Position numbers and translations under genes: made by a program
The notes under the pieces: model-generated
Told to the model about the DNA's origin: nothing
The model's database searches: none
What the model saw: only the letters and a program-made list of their open reading frames with translations
Shown here: positions 1-10,249 of the stretch, one piece after another
Numbering within the stretch: the first letter of the stretch is position 1
Layout of the letters: each line of letters starts with the position of its first letter
NCBI RefSeq assembly: GCF_963678635.1
Contig: NC_087062.1
Location: forward strand, 8,232,193-8,296,192
Direction of reading: 5' to 3'
Length of the DNA stretch: 64,000 nt
From: Symsagittifera roscoffensis
Lineage: Eukaryota > Xenacoelomorpha > Acoela > Convolutidae

Positions 1-3000
1 CCTAATTTGAGCATTGTGACTAAGTCTTTACTTAGGCTAAGGGCGTCAGCGGTATTTTCGAACGAGTCAAGATAGTCGTCCATGTAAAACTTCTGGACAA
101 CGGCTGAAGCGGCTTCGGGGTATTCAGCTTGATTATCAGAAGCAGTTTTTTGTAGCGCGAAATTCGCACAAGTTGGCGAATCACGAGCGCCAAAAATATG
201 ACGGGTGTATTGGTGAACCACCACACTTGAAGTGGGGTCCTCCCGCCACAAAAAACGGAGAGACGGTTGATCTCGCGCAAGTACTCCAACTTGTAAGAAC
301 ATACCTTCTATGTCCGCTGAGACGGAGTACTTGTGTTGACGGAACCTCAACAGTACAAAATAAGATTTTGAAGGAGATCCGGGCCAACCAAGAGAGATCT
401 ATTTAAGGAAGTGCCATGAAATTTGGATGCTCCATTGAGCACACGGCGCACCTTGCCGGGTTTGTTCGGGTTCAAAACCGGATGGTGTGGAAGATACCAC
501 TCACGTTCGGCTCGTGAGCTGGGATCGTGCGGGTTGACGGTTATGACATATCCTTTACTTATATCTTCTCTGATTGTTTCGGTATACTTCTCGCGAAGTA
601 ACGGATCTCTATCTAACCTTTTCTCTAACGACTTTAATTGGGCTAATGAAGAATAATAATTGTTAGGCAAGCTAACATCATTATCACTCCACAGCATCGG
701 TACAGTGTAACGCTCACCATCGTGAACGGTTTCAGTTTTTAGGATCGACAAAGCACGCTTGTCTGCGGCGGAACGGGCATCTACTTGCTTGAACGCACCA
801 TACGACTCTAACTCATACCAAGTTTTGATTTGGTCGGTCAGAGAAATATCGTCCGTAACGCAGTTAAAGGAAGAAGAATTTAAGGACGAATGATCAGGAG
901 ACGGACCACTAATGACCCAACCTATCGGAAGTCGGACGGCGCACAGTGAGTCAAGTTCATCTCCGAAGACATGTTCGAGGGGTCTTATCGCATGATAGAA
1001 GTCCTGTCCTATAACTATCTCAATCTCTTTGTAATTATACGCAGTCGTCTTTAACGGGGCTAGTTGCGGGTATTTGACCTGCAATTCGGAAACGTTTATA
1101 ACATCGGGTCCTATATATATGTTGTGCTTAACGAAAGCGACAAACGAAAACGAAAATTCACTTTCATTGGGCTTTGCGGAAACTTTCAAGTGAACTCGTT
1201 GAGTTTTAGATACCTTGGCTGAGTTAAAACCATCGGTCGTAACATTTACGGGCGTGCCAACTAATTTCAGACGTTCAACGAGTGCCGCGGAAACCCAAGA
1301 ATGAGTGGAACCGGTGTCACAAAGTGCTAGTGCATTCGAATTTTCCGAACCAGAGGACACATCTACCAACGCAACGGGAAGAATACCTTTTGCAGTTCCC
1401 TCACAAGGTTTAACACAAGCTGCGTTATTTGCAGAAGTAATGTTTGTATTAGTTTGAGTCGATGGTGATCGGTCGGCCTCTTTGGGCGGGAAAACTTTCT
1501 CGGCTCCATGAAGAAGCCAATTGTGAGTGCTCTCACAGTCCTGTTTTGGGCATTTTCTTGCCTTTTGGCACTTTCGGAAGGTATGGTTGCCTTGTAAACA
1601 AGAAAAACAGAGCTTTTGTTCTGCTACATATTTAGCCCTTTGTGTTGCGTTTTTCTCTTTGAACACGGAACAGTTCCAGAGTGCATGCCTTCCTTTGCAT
1701 AGCGAGCATGGAGGAAACCTCGTCTTTTCTCTACTTTTCTCATCCTTAGAACTTACCTTAGTGTTACCTGCAAGCACTTTTGTAACTACTTTTTGTTTAA
1801 CTGGCTGCTCGACTTTGACTAAATATTTCAATCGCTCATGGCCTTCTGCCTTATTCTTAAGCCAATCGTTGAAGTCTAGCAATGTTAATCGCTGCCAATG
1901 TTGTCTAACAGTATGCATGGACCATGCCTCTTTTAGATTTGGAGGAAGCTTACTGACGGCTTGATTTAATAGGTTCACACTTTTCAAGTCGTCATTGAAC
2001 GACAAAGACCTAAAAACAGCTACGAGCCCAGAAATCACCGCAGAAAAACTTATAACATGGTCAGAGTTGTGCATCTTCAATGCGGGAAAATTCTTCAACT
2101 TATCCAAATGTGCACCCACTACAACATGAGGTTGCCCAAACTTTCTCTGGAGAGTTGCTAGAGCATCCTTATACAACACTCCACTGTAGCCGTATTCCGC
2201 AATTGCACTCTTGGCTTTGTCTTTAACGTGTGTTTTCAGATATTTGAGTTTTTCATCATCAGTTAGCATAGCCGAATCAACTGTTGCTTGGAACTGCCCG
2301 AACCATTCATACCAGTTAAGTGGTTCTCCATCAAACACTTCCAAGTTCAACTCCGGTAGACGGTCTTTGCGGCTATGCAGAATGATATCTGCTAACTCTC
2401 TCGCCGAGATGGGTTGTTCGCTATTAGGCACGTAAGACGGGCCCGTAGTGGGCGCAGGATATATAGGTGGATAACCTTGATGCGCTGTTTCAACAACTGG
2501 ATGAGTTTGCGGCTGGGTGTAATACACAGTCCCAAAACTTGTATAAGGAACTACGGTGTTTGGTGGAACAACAGGAGTTGTCACTGAGAAAACGTTTGAG
2601 GGCGGTGCGCAGTATTGAGGAACTGGCATCGTTTGCGCAGTCGCGGCAGGTCTCCACAAACTGCTATACGGGTTATAGTGTTCACTTGAGAAACTTGTTG
2701 GGTTGTTTGGAACATTTATAGGTTGATGGGATGGCGCTGCAGGCGCCTGATACCCAGTTGAAACGGGGCCGGAATGTGGCTGACTTACTGGAAGCAAAGA
2801 TGGAATAGGAACGGTTGACGGGACAAATGGTTGAATAATCGGAAGCGAAATGGGAATCGGAACGGTTAATGGAGGAACAAAAGGTTGACTCGCCGGAAGC
2901 GAAACTGGATTAGTAACGGTCGACACAGAAGGCGGTGCCACATTAATGGTGGGATTACCAAAGGGCATTGAAGCGGGAATGCTACCACTTGCTTGTGGTA

Positions 3001-4132
3001 TCAGATTGTGATTTTGCGAAACTTCAGCATGAGGTGTTGAAGCTAAGTGTGGAGTAACAAAGTTTGAGCTGGAGGCAACGAACTGTGGTAAACTAGATGG
3101 GTTCTCGATTGAGTGCAATGACAGACGCGATTGGACCAAACTTGATCTCTGAGCCTGAATTCGATTCCTATTGTGGCCTCCCGGTTCACTGTATGTGGTT
3201 TGACCAGCGTTGACGACGGCACCCCCGCTGACGACGGCACCAACCCCTTGCAAAACATCAGTAGCAATCAAAGTGGAACTCTCGACTACTGGATGACTTT
3301 GCTCTGAGCTTGCAACAACTTCGGCCTGCTCTTGCTCAGTGACAACGTTTTCTACCCATTGTTCAGTACGTTGTGGGTCAACATGTGTTACGCTAGCATT
3401 TCCTATCTTCTCACTTGCTGCAGAAAGCTCTTCTTCCAACTCGAATTCCTTTAACTCAATTTCAGCCAGTTTCTTGCGGTGTACCTCAGCTAGTTCTTCC
3501 AACTCTAAATTACCTTGCTGTTCTTTTATTTTATTTTGCTGCGCTTTCAACTTCAATGACACCTTTGCTTGTCTCTCAAGTTTCTCCTGCTGCTTCTTCA
3601 AAACCAACAAATCTCGCCTCTTCTCAGTTGATGTTTTTGACTGCACGACGGTATAGCGACTGGATTTATGCGAACCTGATTTATGATGTCGACTACTGTA
3701 CCGCGACACCTTAGAGCGCGCATCTGCTTCATGTGAATCTTGTGGTTGTGTTGTTACGATCGTACTTAACGATTCTGCAACATTGTCAAGCTCTGTTTCC
3801 TCAGGTTCAACGTTTAAGCCAACTTTATATGATGCAGCCTTCTGTAAAACTGTATCGTTTCTTGATGTAACCGTATGAAGCCACATATCCTGCGCTGGTA
3901 TCAATTTTACAGGATCAACACTTTTAGAAGCTAACTTAATCAATTCCTCATTTATTTCAACTGCAGTCTCTATCAGGCTCTTGCAATTCTGAATCTGAGT
4001 GTCAATCTTTGATGAGCGACTCTGACTTTCAATGTTCTCAATTATAATTTCATGGCACTTGTACAGTTCATTTTCAAGCTTGGTTCGCTTCGCAAATAAC
4101 CTTTGAACCCTCTTCTGAAAGTTCTCATCCAT
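1..4132 (-). pseudogene. BEL/Pao retrotransposon gag-pol, frameshifted and cut by window edge
   Basis: A single minus-strand frame of 1261 codons opens at ATG 4132 and closes at 347. In order it shows a coiled-coil Lys/Glu/Gln-rich stretch (about residues 165-250), a Pro/Ser/Val-rich linker with repeated PxSLPxxQPFVP-type units (about 380-580), a DUF1759-like gag domain (from about 590, FDGEPLNWYEWF), two Cys/His zinc knuckles (from Cys809), and a retropepsin-like DUF1758 domain whose DTGS motif starts at Asp939. The start of the BEL/Pao reverse transcriptase follows. Near 343-347 the frame is lost by about one base. RT sequence continues in another frame to base 1 and includes the catalytic YMDD, so the element runs off the window. 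The order gag, protease, RT and the two DUFs are characteristic of BEL/Pao. The copy is probably inactive because of the frameshift, but the coding part is otherwise well preserved, suggesting recent insertion. A sequencing or assembly error at 345 is the alternative. Confidence 0.92.
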
Positions 4133-4216
4133 GGCTCTAGCGTCTATACTTAACTCAAACTATACTTAACGGTTATCGGGCGTTTGCGGGGCGATTCGGA
4201 ACGGTTTTCGGTGAGT

Positions 4217-4733
4217 AAAGTTACCAATGGGGCTGGGGATTAAGTAAGTCGGTTGATATCAAACAACACACACGGAGTAAACCTGAGGATGAATAAAACC
4301 AACTTAACTTACTTAATATCACCTCCCTGACCACTTAGGATGATGTTACGGCGTACGAAATTTGTTGAACGGTCGTACGACGGTGCGTCACTACTAATCG
4401 GCTAGTAGCTCGACGAATTACCAAGAGGTTTGGGAATTAGGCAAGTCGGTTGAAAACCAACAACACACGCGGAGCAAACCTGAGGATGAAAGACAACAAC
4501 TTAACTTGCTTAATTTTACCGTCCCGGACCACTTAGTCAGTCGTTGCGAAACGAATGTTTTGAAAAGCGAACGGATGCAAACAGGTATCAAGTCGTTGTA
4601 AACCTTAAGTTTACCAATGGGGTTGGAGAATCAGGCAAATCGGTTAAGTTCCAACAACACACGCGGAAAAAACCTGAGGATGAAAAAACTCAACTTAATT
4701 TGCCTGATATTTCGCTACCAGACCACTTACCAT
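4217..4733. repeat. Three tandem ~125-nt repeats, each able to form a hairpin with covarying stems
   Basis: Copies lie at about 4217-4347, 4419-4540 and 4610-4733, spaced 206 and 189 bp. Each has complementary 10-mers: 4240-4249 with 4307-4316, 4437-4446 with 4504-4513, and 4631-4640 with 4698-4707. The 5' arms are TTAAGTAAGT, TTAGGCAAGT and TCAGGCAAAT. The 3' arms are ACTTACTTAA, ACTTGCTTAA and ATTTGCCTGA. Four pairs differ between copies with both sides changed; one further state in copy 2 is a G-T that would be a wobble in plus-strand RNA. A shorter inner stem (GTTG/CAAC, or TTAAGTT/AACTTAA in copy 3) stacks on top. The loop (CACACRCGGA, then AACCTGAGGATGAA) is nearly constant. Plus-strand translation gives a partly conserved KSV..QHTR.KPEDE pattern broken by stops and frame shifts, so a decayed coding repeat is possible. 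The array sits upstream, in the minus sense, of the BEL/Pao ORF and could be its leader. Confidence 0.75.
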
Positions 4734-5253
4734 AAGGTTGGTGTCATGTTACAGCACAGTTTTGCAGAATTATGGGGACGTTTTGACGATTTTTTGGAAA
4801 TTTTTTACTTTTTTCCCAAAATTTTTCGGAAAATTTTGGTCGACAGGTTCGAGTCGCAAACCAATCCAAAAAACTAGTCCAGTACCTTTTGTCTATGTTC
4901 CGTTTTTCTGGACTTTCAATCCGTTCACAATTACCCAAAAATTTTTGGTATCGAGAAAAAATTACCACTTGTAGCTTGCTTTGAGTTGGGATACACAATC
5001 AGACACCGTATGTAATTTTATTGCACAAAAGAAAAATTATAAAAAACTAGATGAGTCTTACAGTTTTTGACGGTTTTTTGGAGATTGAGTGGTCACCGGT
5101 TGAGTGTTGTCAAGCCTTCGGTCAGTCGCAGAGAAATTGTGCGGCGATCCCTTCTCTAACTCCCACAAAAGGTCGGCAGTTGACGTAGCAATCGACAGTC
5201 TAGATACCAGCCTCAATTGCAATCGACATCTGTGGGAACTTGAAACACCATGA
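4734..5253. other. AT-rich spacer, no recognisable gene
   Basis: Short A/T runs and no conserved frame. If the LTR and primer-binding site at 5631-6037 belong to the BEL/Pao element, this stretch is part of its long untranslated leader. Confidence 0.4.
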
Positions 5254-5535
5254 TTAAGCAGTCAAATTTGGATGGTACGCATTTGTACTGTAGTTCTGGG
5301 ATACCATCAGCGAGTTTGATGACGCCGAAAGATGGTGAGGATGATGGTAGTGATTGTTGCTGTTTCCACTATTGAACACATTCACTCCCAAGTTATTCTG
5401 AAACGAATTTCCTTTGACATTCATCTGCACTCCTGGAAGCCCGAGTTGTTGGTTAGCATTATTTTGATTATGCTGGGATATTGGGAAACTAGAAGCCAAG
5501 CTGTCGTAAAAGGAACAATGAAGACCAGCCACCAC
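5254..5535 (-). CDS. Exon-like C-terminal ORF, Asn/His/Ser-rich
   Basis: On the minus strand an open frame runs from the edge of the 966-bp repeat (5535) to a stop at 5254. It gives about 93 residues rich in Asn, Gln, His and Ser (patches such as HNQNNANQQLG and NNHYHHPHH), a composition typical of disordered tails of nuclear regulators. A TGTAG|CT sequence at the boundary could be a splice acceptor. I do not recognise the protein. It may be the last exon of a host gene interrupted by the LTR-bearing repeat, a host fragment carried by a retroelement, or part of the BEL/Pao leader. No promoter or other exon could be assigned. Confidence 0.35.
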   Translation of the reverse strand: MVAGLHCSFYDSLASSFPISQHNQNNANQQLGLPGVQMNVKGNSFQNNLGVNVFNSGNSNNHYHHPHHLSASSNSLMVSQNYSTNAYHPNLTA

Positions 5536-5630
5536 AGCTACAGATGAAGTCGAATCTATGCTGCAGAACTGTAACGGATGGTCCCTTGTGCTCTTCGGGT
5601 CTCTTGTGCAGAATCGTGAATAACTTCGTT

Positions 5631-5648
5631 GTCCCTTGTGGGGCGCCA
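5631..5648 (-). other. Retroelement primer-binding site, tRNA-Lys type (copy 1)
   Basis: Minus-strand TGGCGCCCCACAAGGGAC lies three bases inside the LTR end (...GGCGCACA). It resembles the lysine-tRNA primer site TGGCGCCCGAACAGGGAC, with three mismatches by eye. The position directly after an LTR end supports the call. Confidence 0.75.
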
Positions 5649-5651
5649 AAA

Positions 5652-6037
5652 TGTGCGCCTCAATCTCCACGGATTGTAAAAATATCGGGTTTCAACAATT
5701 TAATTCGAGCATTTTATCGGCAAAATAACTCGGTAACAATAATACTCAATTTATCGGTAAGAATGATATTTTTACCAAACTTTTGTATTGTTAACATCGG
5801 TCACATCGGCACAAAAAACTCCATAACTCAAAGCAAGCTGCAAAAATGGCCAGTATTTGTCCTTGAGACAAATTGCTCTTTTTAAAGGTCAGCCTTAATC
5901 AAGGCTGAACCAAATTAGAGCGAAAAGACGGTTAAAATCGGTTTTGGGGGGGGGGACCGAACCTGGTTACGGAGCATCCCATCAGGTTCGGTGCACATTC
6001 GAGTTCTAGAAAGGAAATGACCTAGTCGGGATTCGAA
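5652..6037 (-). mobile_element. Partial LTR (copy 1), same family as solo LTR at 8258-8780
   Basis: The 386 bp from TGTGCGCC to the T-arm-like GATTCGAA match 8258-8640 apart from G-run length and very few changes. At 6037 the similarity stops abruptly; the U3-like remainder of the solo LTR is replaced by unrelated sequence. The corresponding part of the second unit is 6632-7018. Confidence 0.8.
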
Positions 6038-6154
6038 GCCGATGGTCTCAATTGCATACTCCAGAATCAGCAAACCAAAGGTGAAAATAGCATAAACAGA
6101 AATGTCTCGATGTTTTTCCGGAAGAGCTTCTAGAAGCGTTTGATACACATTCAT
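5915..6154 (-). other. Short ORF with a possible host-derived N-terminus, duplicated in unit 2
   Basis: An ATG at 6154 opens 79 codons. The first ~38 residues contain a hydrophobic stretch (YAIFTFGLLILEYAI), could form one membrane helix, and look protein-like. The rest reads through the T-arm-like and LTR sequence and is probably not meaningful. Unit 2 has the same start at 7135 with one residue changed. It may be an exon joined to LTR sequence. I recognise no family. Confidence 0.3.
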
Positions 6155-6515
6155 TTTTCACAAAAAAAGCAACTGAACGCAACTAATTTATAAACTTTTA
6201 CAATTATTGGCAGACCGGCGATTGTATATCTTCAATATAAAAAAAAACGCGTCACAACTATAAGATTAAAAGTTTACTGTTACAAGATGATCAAAAAAAT
6301 TAAGTAACTTTTGTCTTATTTTTTCGTAGTATAATGGTAATAGTAGCATAACAAAGTGCGGCTTATCGTAATCACTCACAGGGCAAATTTTATACCAAAA
6401 GAAAAATACAAAACAATCAGATGAAAGCTGCTTAAGATAAGCCTTAAAGTCATCTGCGTCAAAAATAAAACAATTGGTTTTTATACTTCTGCGCAAGAGC
6501 GAAGTCTAAAGATGA

Positions 6516-7481
6516 AGCTACAGATGAAGTCGAATCTATGCTGCAGAACTGTAACGGATGGTCCCTTGTGCTCTTCGGGTCTCTTGTGCAGAATCGTGAA
6601 TAACTTCGTTGTCCCTTGTGGGGCGCCAAAATGTGCGCCTCAATCTCCACGGATTGTAAAAATATCGGGTTTCAACAATTTAATTCGAGCATTTTATCGG
6701 CAAAATAACTCGGTAACAATAATACTCAATTTATCGGTAAGAATGATATTTTTACCAAACTTTTGTATTGTTAACATCGGTCACATCGGCACAAAAAACT
6801 CCATAACTCAAAGCAAGCTGCAAAAATGGCCAGTATTTGTCCTTGAGACAAATTGCTCTTTTTAAAGGTCAGCCTTAATCAAGGCTGAACCAAATTAGAG
6901 CGAAAAGACGGTTAAAATCGGTTTTGGGGGGGGGGGACCGAACCTGGTTACGGAGCATCCCATCAGGTTCGGTGCACATTCGAGTTCTAGAAAGGAAATG
7001 ACCTAGTCGGGATTCGAAGCCGATGGTCTCAATTGCATACTCCAGAATCAGCAAACCAATGGTGAAAATAGCATAAACAGAAATGTCTCGATGTTTTTCC
7101 GGAAGAGCTTCTAGAAGCGTTTGATACACATTCATGTTTCACAAAAAAAGCAACTGAACGCAACTAATTTATAAACTTTTACAATTATTGGCAGACCGGC
7201 GATTGTATATCTTCAATATAAAAAAAACGCGTCACAACTATAAGATTAAAAGTTTACTGTTACAAGATTATCAAAAAAATTAAGTAACTTTTGTCTTATT
7301 TTTTCGTAGTATAATGGTAATAGTAGCATAACAAAGTGCGGCTTATCGTAATCACTCACAGGGCAAATTTTATACCAAAAGAAAAATACAAAACAATCAG
7401 ATGAAAGCTGCTTAAGATAAGCCTTAAAGTCATCTGCGTCAAAAATAAAACAATTGGTTTTTATACTTCTGCGCAAGAGCG
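6516..7481 (-). repeat. 966-bp tandem duplication, unit 2
   Basis: Second copy of 5536-6501, same order and orientation: LTR-like part 6632-7018, primer-binding site 6611-6628, and the short ORF starting at 7135. Beyond 7481 the two copies diverge at once. Confidence 0.9.
6611..6628 (-). other. Retroelement primer-binding site, tRNA-Lys type (copy 2)
   Basis: Identical to the site at 5631-5648 and in the same position relative to the LTR end at 6632, inside the second tandem unit. Confidence 0.75.
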
Positions 7482-8252
7482 CAACTATGGTTTCTATCCG
7501 ACCTGCTGAAAAATGTACGATTTGAAAAATGATAATCTGTGCATATAATTGATGAATTTTTAATGCTTTTCCTTTTCTAATTGGAAAAGGGGAAATTTTA
7601 ATTTTTGTCTGAATAAGTGCTTTTTTGCGTTCAAGAGGTAATTTCAGAGCATAAAACAGTCCACTGAAGAGGATGTATTTTTAAAATACATTCTGCTAAA
7701 AATAATAAAATAAATGGCTGAAAAAAATTAAGAAGATTGAAAAAGCACAAGGAAAAGAGGGGAGTAAACCAAAACAGGAGGTGTTTGTGCTGCCTTAACG
7801 CCAAAGCTTCCCGACATGATAACAAAATGTTCTAAAAATACACACATGATCTGCAAAAATGGAAACAGTCGGAAACAGAGTGTGAAAATTATTGACAAAT
7901 TTAGGGAGACATACGGGGTTTTCTGTAAGTGAACATGACAACTTGCAGGAAAAATCTAAAAAAGTCTGTAGCTAATGTCGATTCAAGACAAAATCAGCAG
8001 TTATGCAAAACAATCCTTTTTGCTCGGATGGAAAAAAAATTTTTTTGCATAAAAAGCCATAAAGCAGCGATTTCAAAAATTGGTTCGCAATTAAACTTAA
8101 CTAGAAGCCCACAGCAGCCATAGTTGCTCTCGAACACTTCGATATTAACCACAATGACTTTTTAAATGAAAAATTTTATTCTTTCAATTGCAAACCGAGC
8201 TTTAAAAAAAATCACGGATAACCCACTGCTTTCCAAGTAGCACAGGAAGTTC
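7482..8252. other. AT-rich intergenic sequence
   Basis: No credible gene. Small ORFs near 7631-7825 and 7929-8123 are low-complexity and lack any recognisable motif or splice context. Confidence 0.5.
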
Positions 8253-8257
8253 CGACC

Positions 8258-8780
8258 TGTGCGCCTCAATCTCCACGGATTGTAAAAATATCGGGTTTCA
8301 ACAATTTAATTCGAGCATTTTATCGGCAAAATAACTCGGTAACAATAATACTCAATTTATCGGTAAGAATGATATTTTTACCAAACTTTTGTATTGTTAA
8401 CATCGGTCACATCGGCACAAAAAACTCCATAACTCAAAGCAAGCTGCAAAAATGGCCAGTATTTGTCCTTGAGACAAATTGCTCTTTTTAAAGGTCAGCC
8501 TTAATCAAGGCTGAACCAAATTAGAGCGAAAAGACGGTTAAAATCGGTTTTGGGGGGGACCGAACCTGGTTACGGAGCATCCTATCAGGTTCGGTGCACA
8601 TTCGAGTTCTAGAAAGGAAATGACCTAGTCGGGATTCGAACCGGCGCCGAACCCGCCGGGACGCACCATGTATACGCTTGGCTACTGTCCCTGTAGGCAT
8701 TTACTTTTATATGCATTTATACTCTCGCACATTTACGTTTATATGCATTTGTACTATTGTTTTATATTTGCGCTGCAACA
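8258..8780 (-). mobile_element. Solo LTR, 523 bp, 5-bp target-site duplication
   Basis: The plus strand reads TGTGCGCC...TGCAACA, so in element sense TGTTGCAG...GGCGCACA, with TG/CA ends. CGACC flanks both sides (8253-8257 and 8781-8785). In minus sense there are TATAAA-like sequences near the start, then a tRNA-like stretch (8625-8700) with an A-box-like TAGCCAAGCGTA and B-box-like GGTTCGAATCCC, then the 383 bp shared with the partial LTRs at 5652 and 6632. Five-bp duplications occur in BEL/Pao and some Gypsy elements. Since the partial copies lie upstream of the BEL/Pao ORF in the same orientation, this may be the LTR of that element; that link is inference. Confidence 0.85.
8625..8700 (-). 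other. tRNA-like segment inside the LTR (A- and B-box-like)
   Basis: Reverse complement shows TAGCCAAGCGTA followed by GGTTCGAATCCCG. The T-stem pairs poorly, so it is not a functional tRNA gene. It looks like a tRNA-derived insertion fixed in the LTR. It is also the breakpoint where the partial LTR copies diverge. Confidence 0.5.
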
Positions 8781-8785
8781 CGACC

Positions 8786-9061
8786 AACAAAAAAATTGGT
8801 TCGTACTAATAAAAGAAACTGAGCAAAGAAGTTAGTAATACTGGGTGGTGACTCGAGATTTTTTCCAGTTATATTCGAAAAAAACGAATATAAAACACAA
8901 AAAATAAAATAAACAATCAAACTGTTTATCTAAATGTCTTTACAATTTTTTGCCAAAAAATTATGTTGACTTTAAAACAAATTTTTATTCCAAGGAAGAC
9001 AAAGGCGCAAAAAAAACATCAAAACAGATTTTCTGGCGAGAGAATAAGTTTTCATGCTTTA
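8786..9061. other. AT-rich spacer
   Basis: No gene or repeat recognised between the solo LTR and the hAT-like MITE. Confidence 0.5.
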
Positions 9062-9069
9062 ACCAAAAG

Positions 9070-9490
9070 CATGGGCGGATCGAGGATTTTCTCGAGGGGG
9101 GGGGGGGGGCGGATTTTCAAAAAAATTTTGAAAAGTTTGACGACCTTTTTTTTTACTTCCATCAAATTGATTTTTCGAGCTCTGCCAAAGCAGTAAAAAG
9201 ACGCAATTTTGGCCAAATTTTCTGCGCCGCCGGCGAATTTAAAAAAAAAAACTGGTCAAAGAAGCCGTCGAAAATTGGGTTTTTTTTGCCGCGCTCTCCC
9301 CCTCAAAAATAGTATTTCTGGGCGCCAATGGCGCCTTTAGAAAATTTTTAGGTTCGGTAGGCCAAAAATAGAGTTCTTAAAAAGTACGAAAGGGGGACCC
9401 TTTGGGTCGGCAGGGGGTCGAATCTCTTAGGGGGAAAAAGCGTCCAAGCCGATACCCGCCCCCGCCCCCGCCCCCCTAAATCGGCCACTG
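9070..9490. mobile_element. hAT-like MITE, 421 bp, with 8-bp target duplication
   Basis: The ends are CATGGGCGGATCGAGG and, inverted, CAGTGGCCGATTTAGG: imperfect terminal inverted repeats of hAT type (CAGTGGC...). Flanks are ACCAAAAG (9062-9069) and ACCAAAAA (9491-9498), an 8-bp duplication with one mismatch, as expected for hAT. The interior is non-coding with a long G-run after the left end and C-rich repeats before the right end. Related copies lie at about 45525-45914 (inverted), 60392-60714 and near 62420-62555. Confidence 0.82.
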
Positions 9491-9498
9491 ACCAAAAA

Positions 9499-9966
9499 CT
9501 ATGGGCTGTATAATAATATTAATGCTTATTGCTCATAATGAGATAAATAATGAAATAGAATAGTAGATTAAAATAAGATCAAAATATAGATTATTGCCCT
9601 GAACGAAAAAAATAGCCTCATGCAACAATGTACTACAGGCCTGATGCAAAGATGGAAAAAATCTAAAAAAGAAAGATAGTTTGAGCGCGAGATTGGTCTG
9701 AAAAGACCAAACTGATCTGACTTTTTTCATCATATTTCCATTATTTTATTCTTCTAACATGATTTGAGTTATCGCGTTAAATGAGAACTTCAAGATAGAT
9801 TGGCGACGATTCTCTGAGACGATCGGGATAAAAAATCAATCTGGTGGAATTTTCTCAATTCAGTTACGTATAGTAAAAATCAACGCAACGTTTAATAAAG
9901 AAAGTGTTTAATGGCTAGATTTTGTCAATGGCCGAAACTGAGAAGTCTCTGACGACATGAGTCTTG
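9499..9966. other. Intergenic, AT-rich
   Basis: No gene, repeat or motif that I can support before the Gypsy 5' LTR. Confidence 0.5.
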
Positions 9967-9970
9967 AGTG

Positions 9971-10186
9971 TGTCATAGTATCTAATTAAGTTCATCTTTC
10001 GACTCCAGTTTCATTCTAGTTGTTGCTATTTAATTTATCTATCTGTCTGGCGCTAACTAGTATTTAACCATCGGAGTTGTCTGTCACCTTTGGTTGACCG
10101 CTATTTCCTTGTCTCCGACTAACTTTCTACTTTACGGTTACTCAGCTTATCGGAATAATTTAACTTATCGAAACCGTATTTTCTCA
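9971..10186 (+). repeat. 5' LTR of the Gypsy element
   Basis: 216 bp, TG...CA, matches 15424-15639 with about 16 differences. The base after it starts the primer-binding site. Confidence 0.93.
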
Positions 10187-10204
10187 TGGCGCAGCCAACA
10201 GGAC
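10187..10204 (+). other. Primer-binding site of the Gypsy element
   Basis: TGGCGCAGCCAACAGGAC abuts the LTR end. It begins TGG, the complement of tRNA CCA. I cannot assign the tRNA with certainty. Confidence 0.75.
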
Positions 10205-10249
10205 AAAGTGGGGGAAAAACCCACTGGGGATTACATCGTTTTGGCCCTC

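Larger units (their letters stand above)
5536..6501 (-). repeat. 966-bp tandem duplication, unit 1 (partial LTR + PBS + leader)
   Basis: This unit matches 6516-7481 almost base for base; I see only a few substitutions and two compensating homopolymer changes (G-run and A-run). The offset is 980 bp with a 14-bp spacer. In minus sense it holds a TATAAAA-like sequence near its start, two short ORFs, a tRNA T-arm-like sequence, 386 bp shared with the solo LTR at 8258-8780, a primer-binding site, and about 95 bp of leader. The near identity implies a recent duplication or an assembly artefact. Confidence 0.9.

Noticed and set aside
6875-7135. Second copy of the short hydrophobic ORF as an independent gene
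   Set aside because: It is part of the 966-bp tandem duplication and reads on into LTR sequence.
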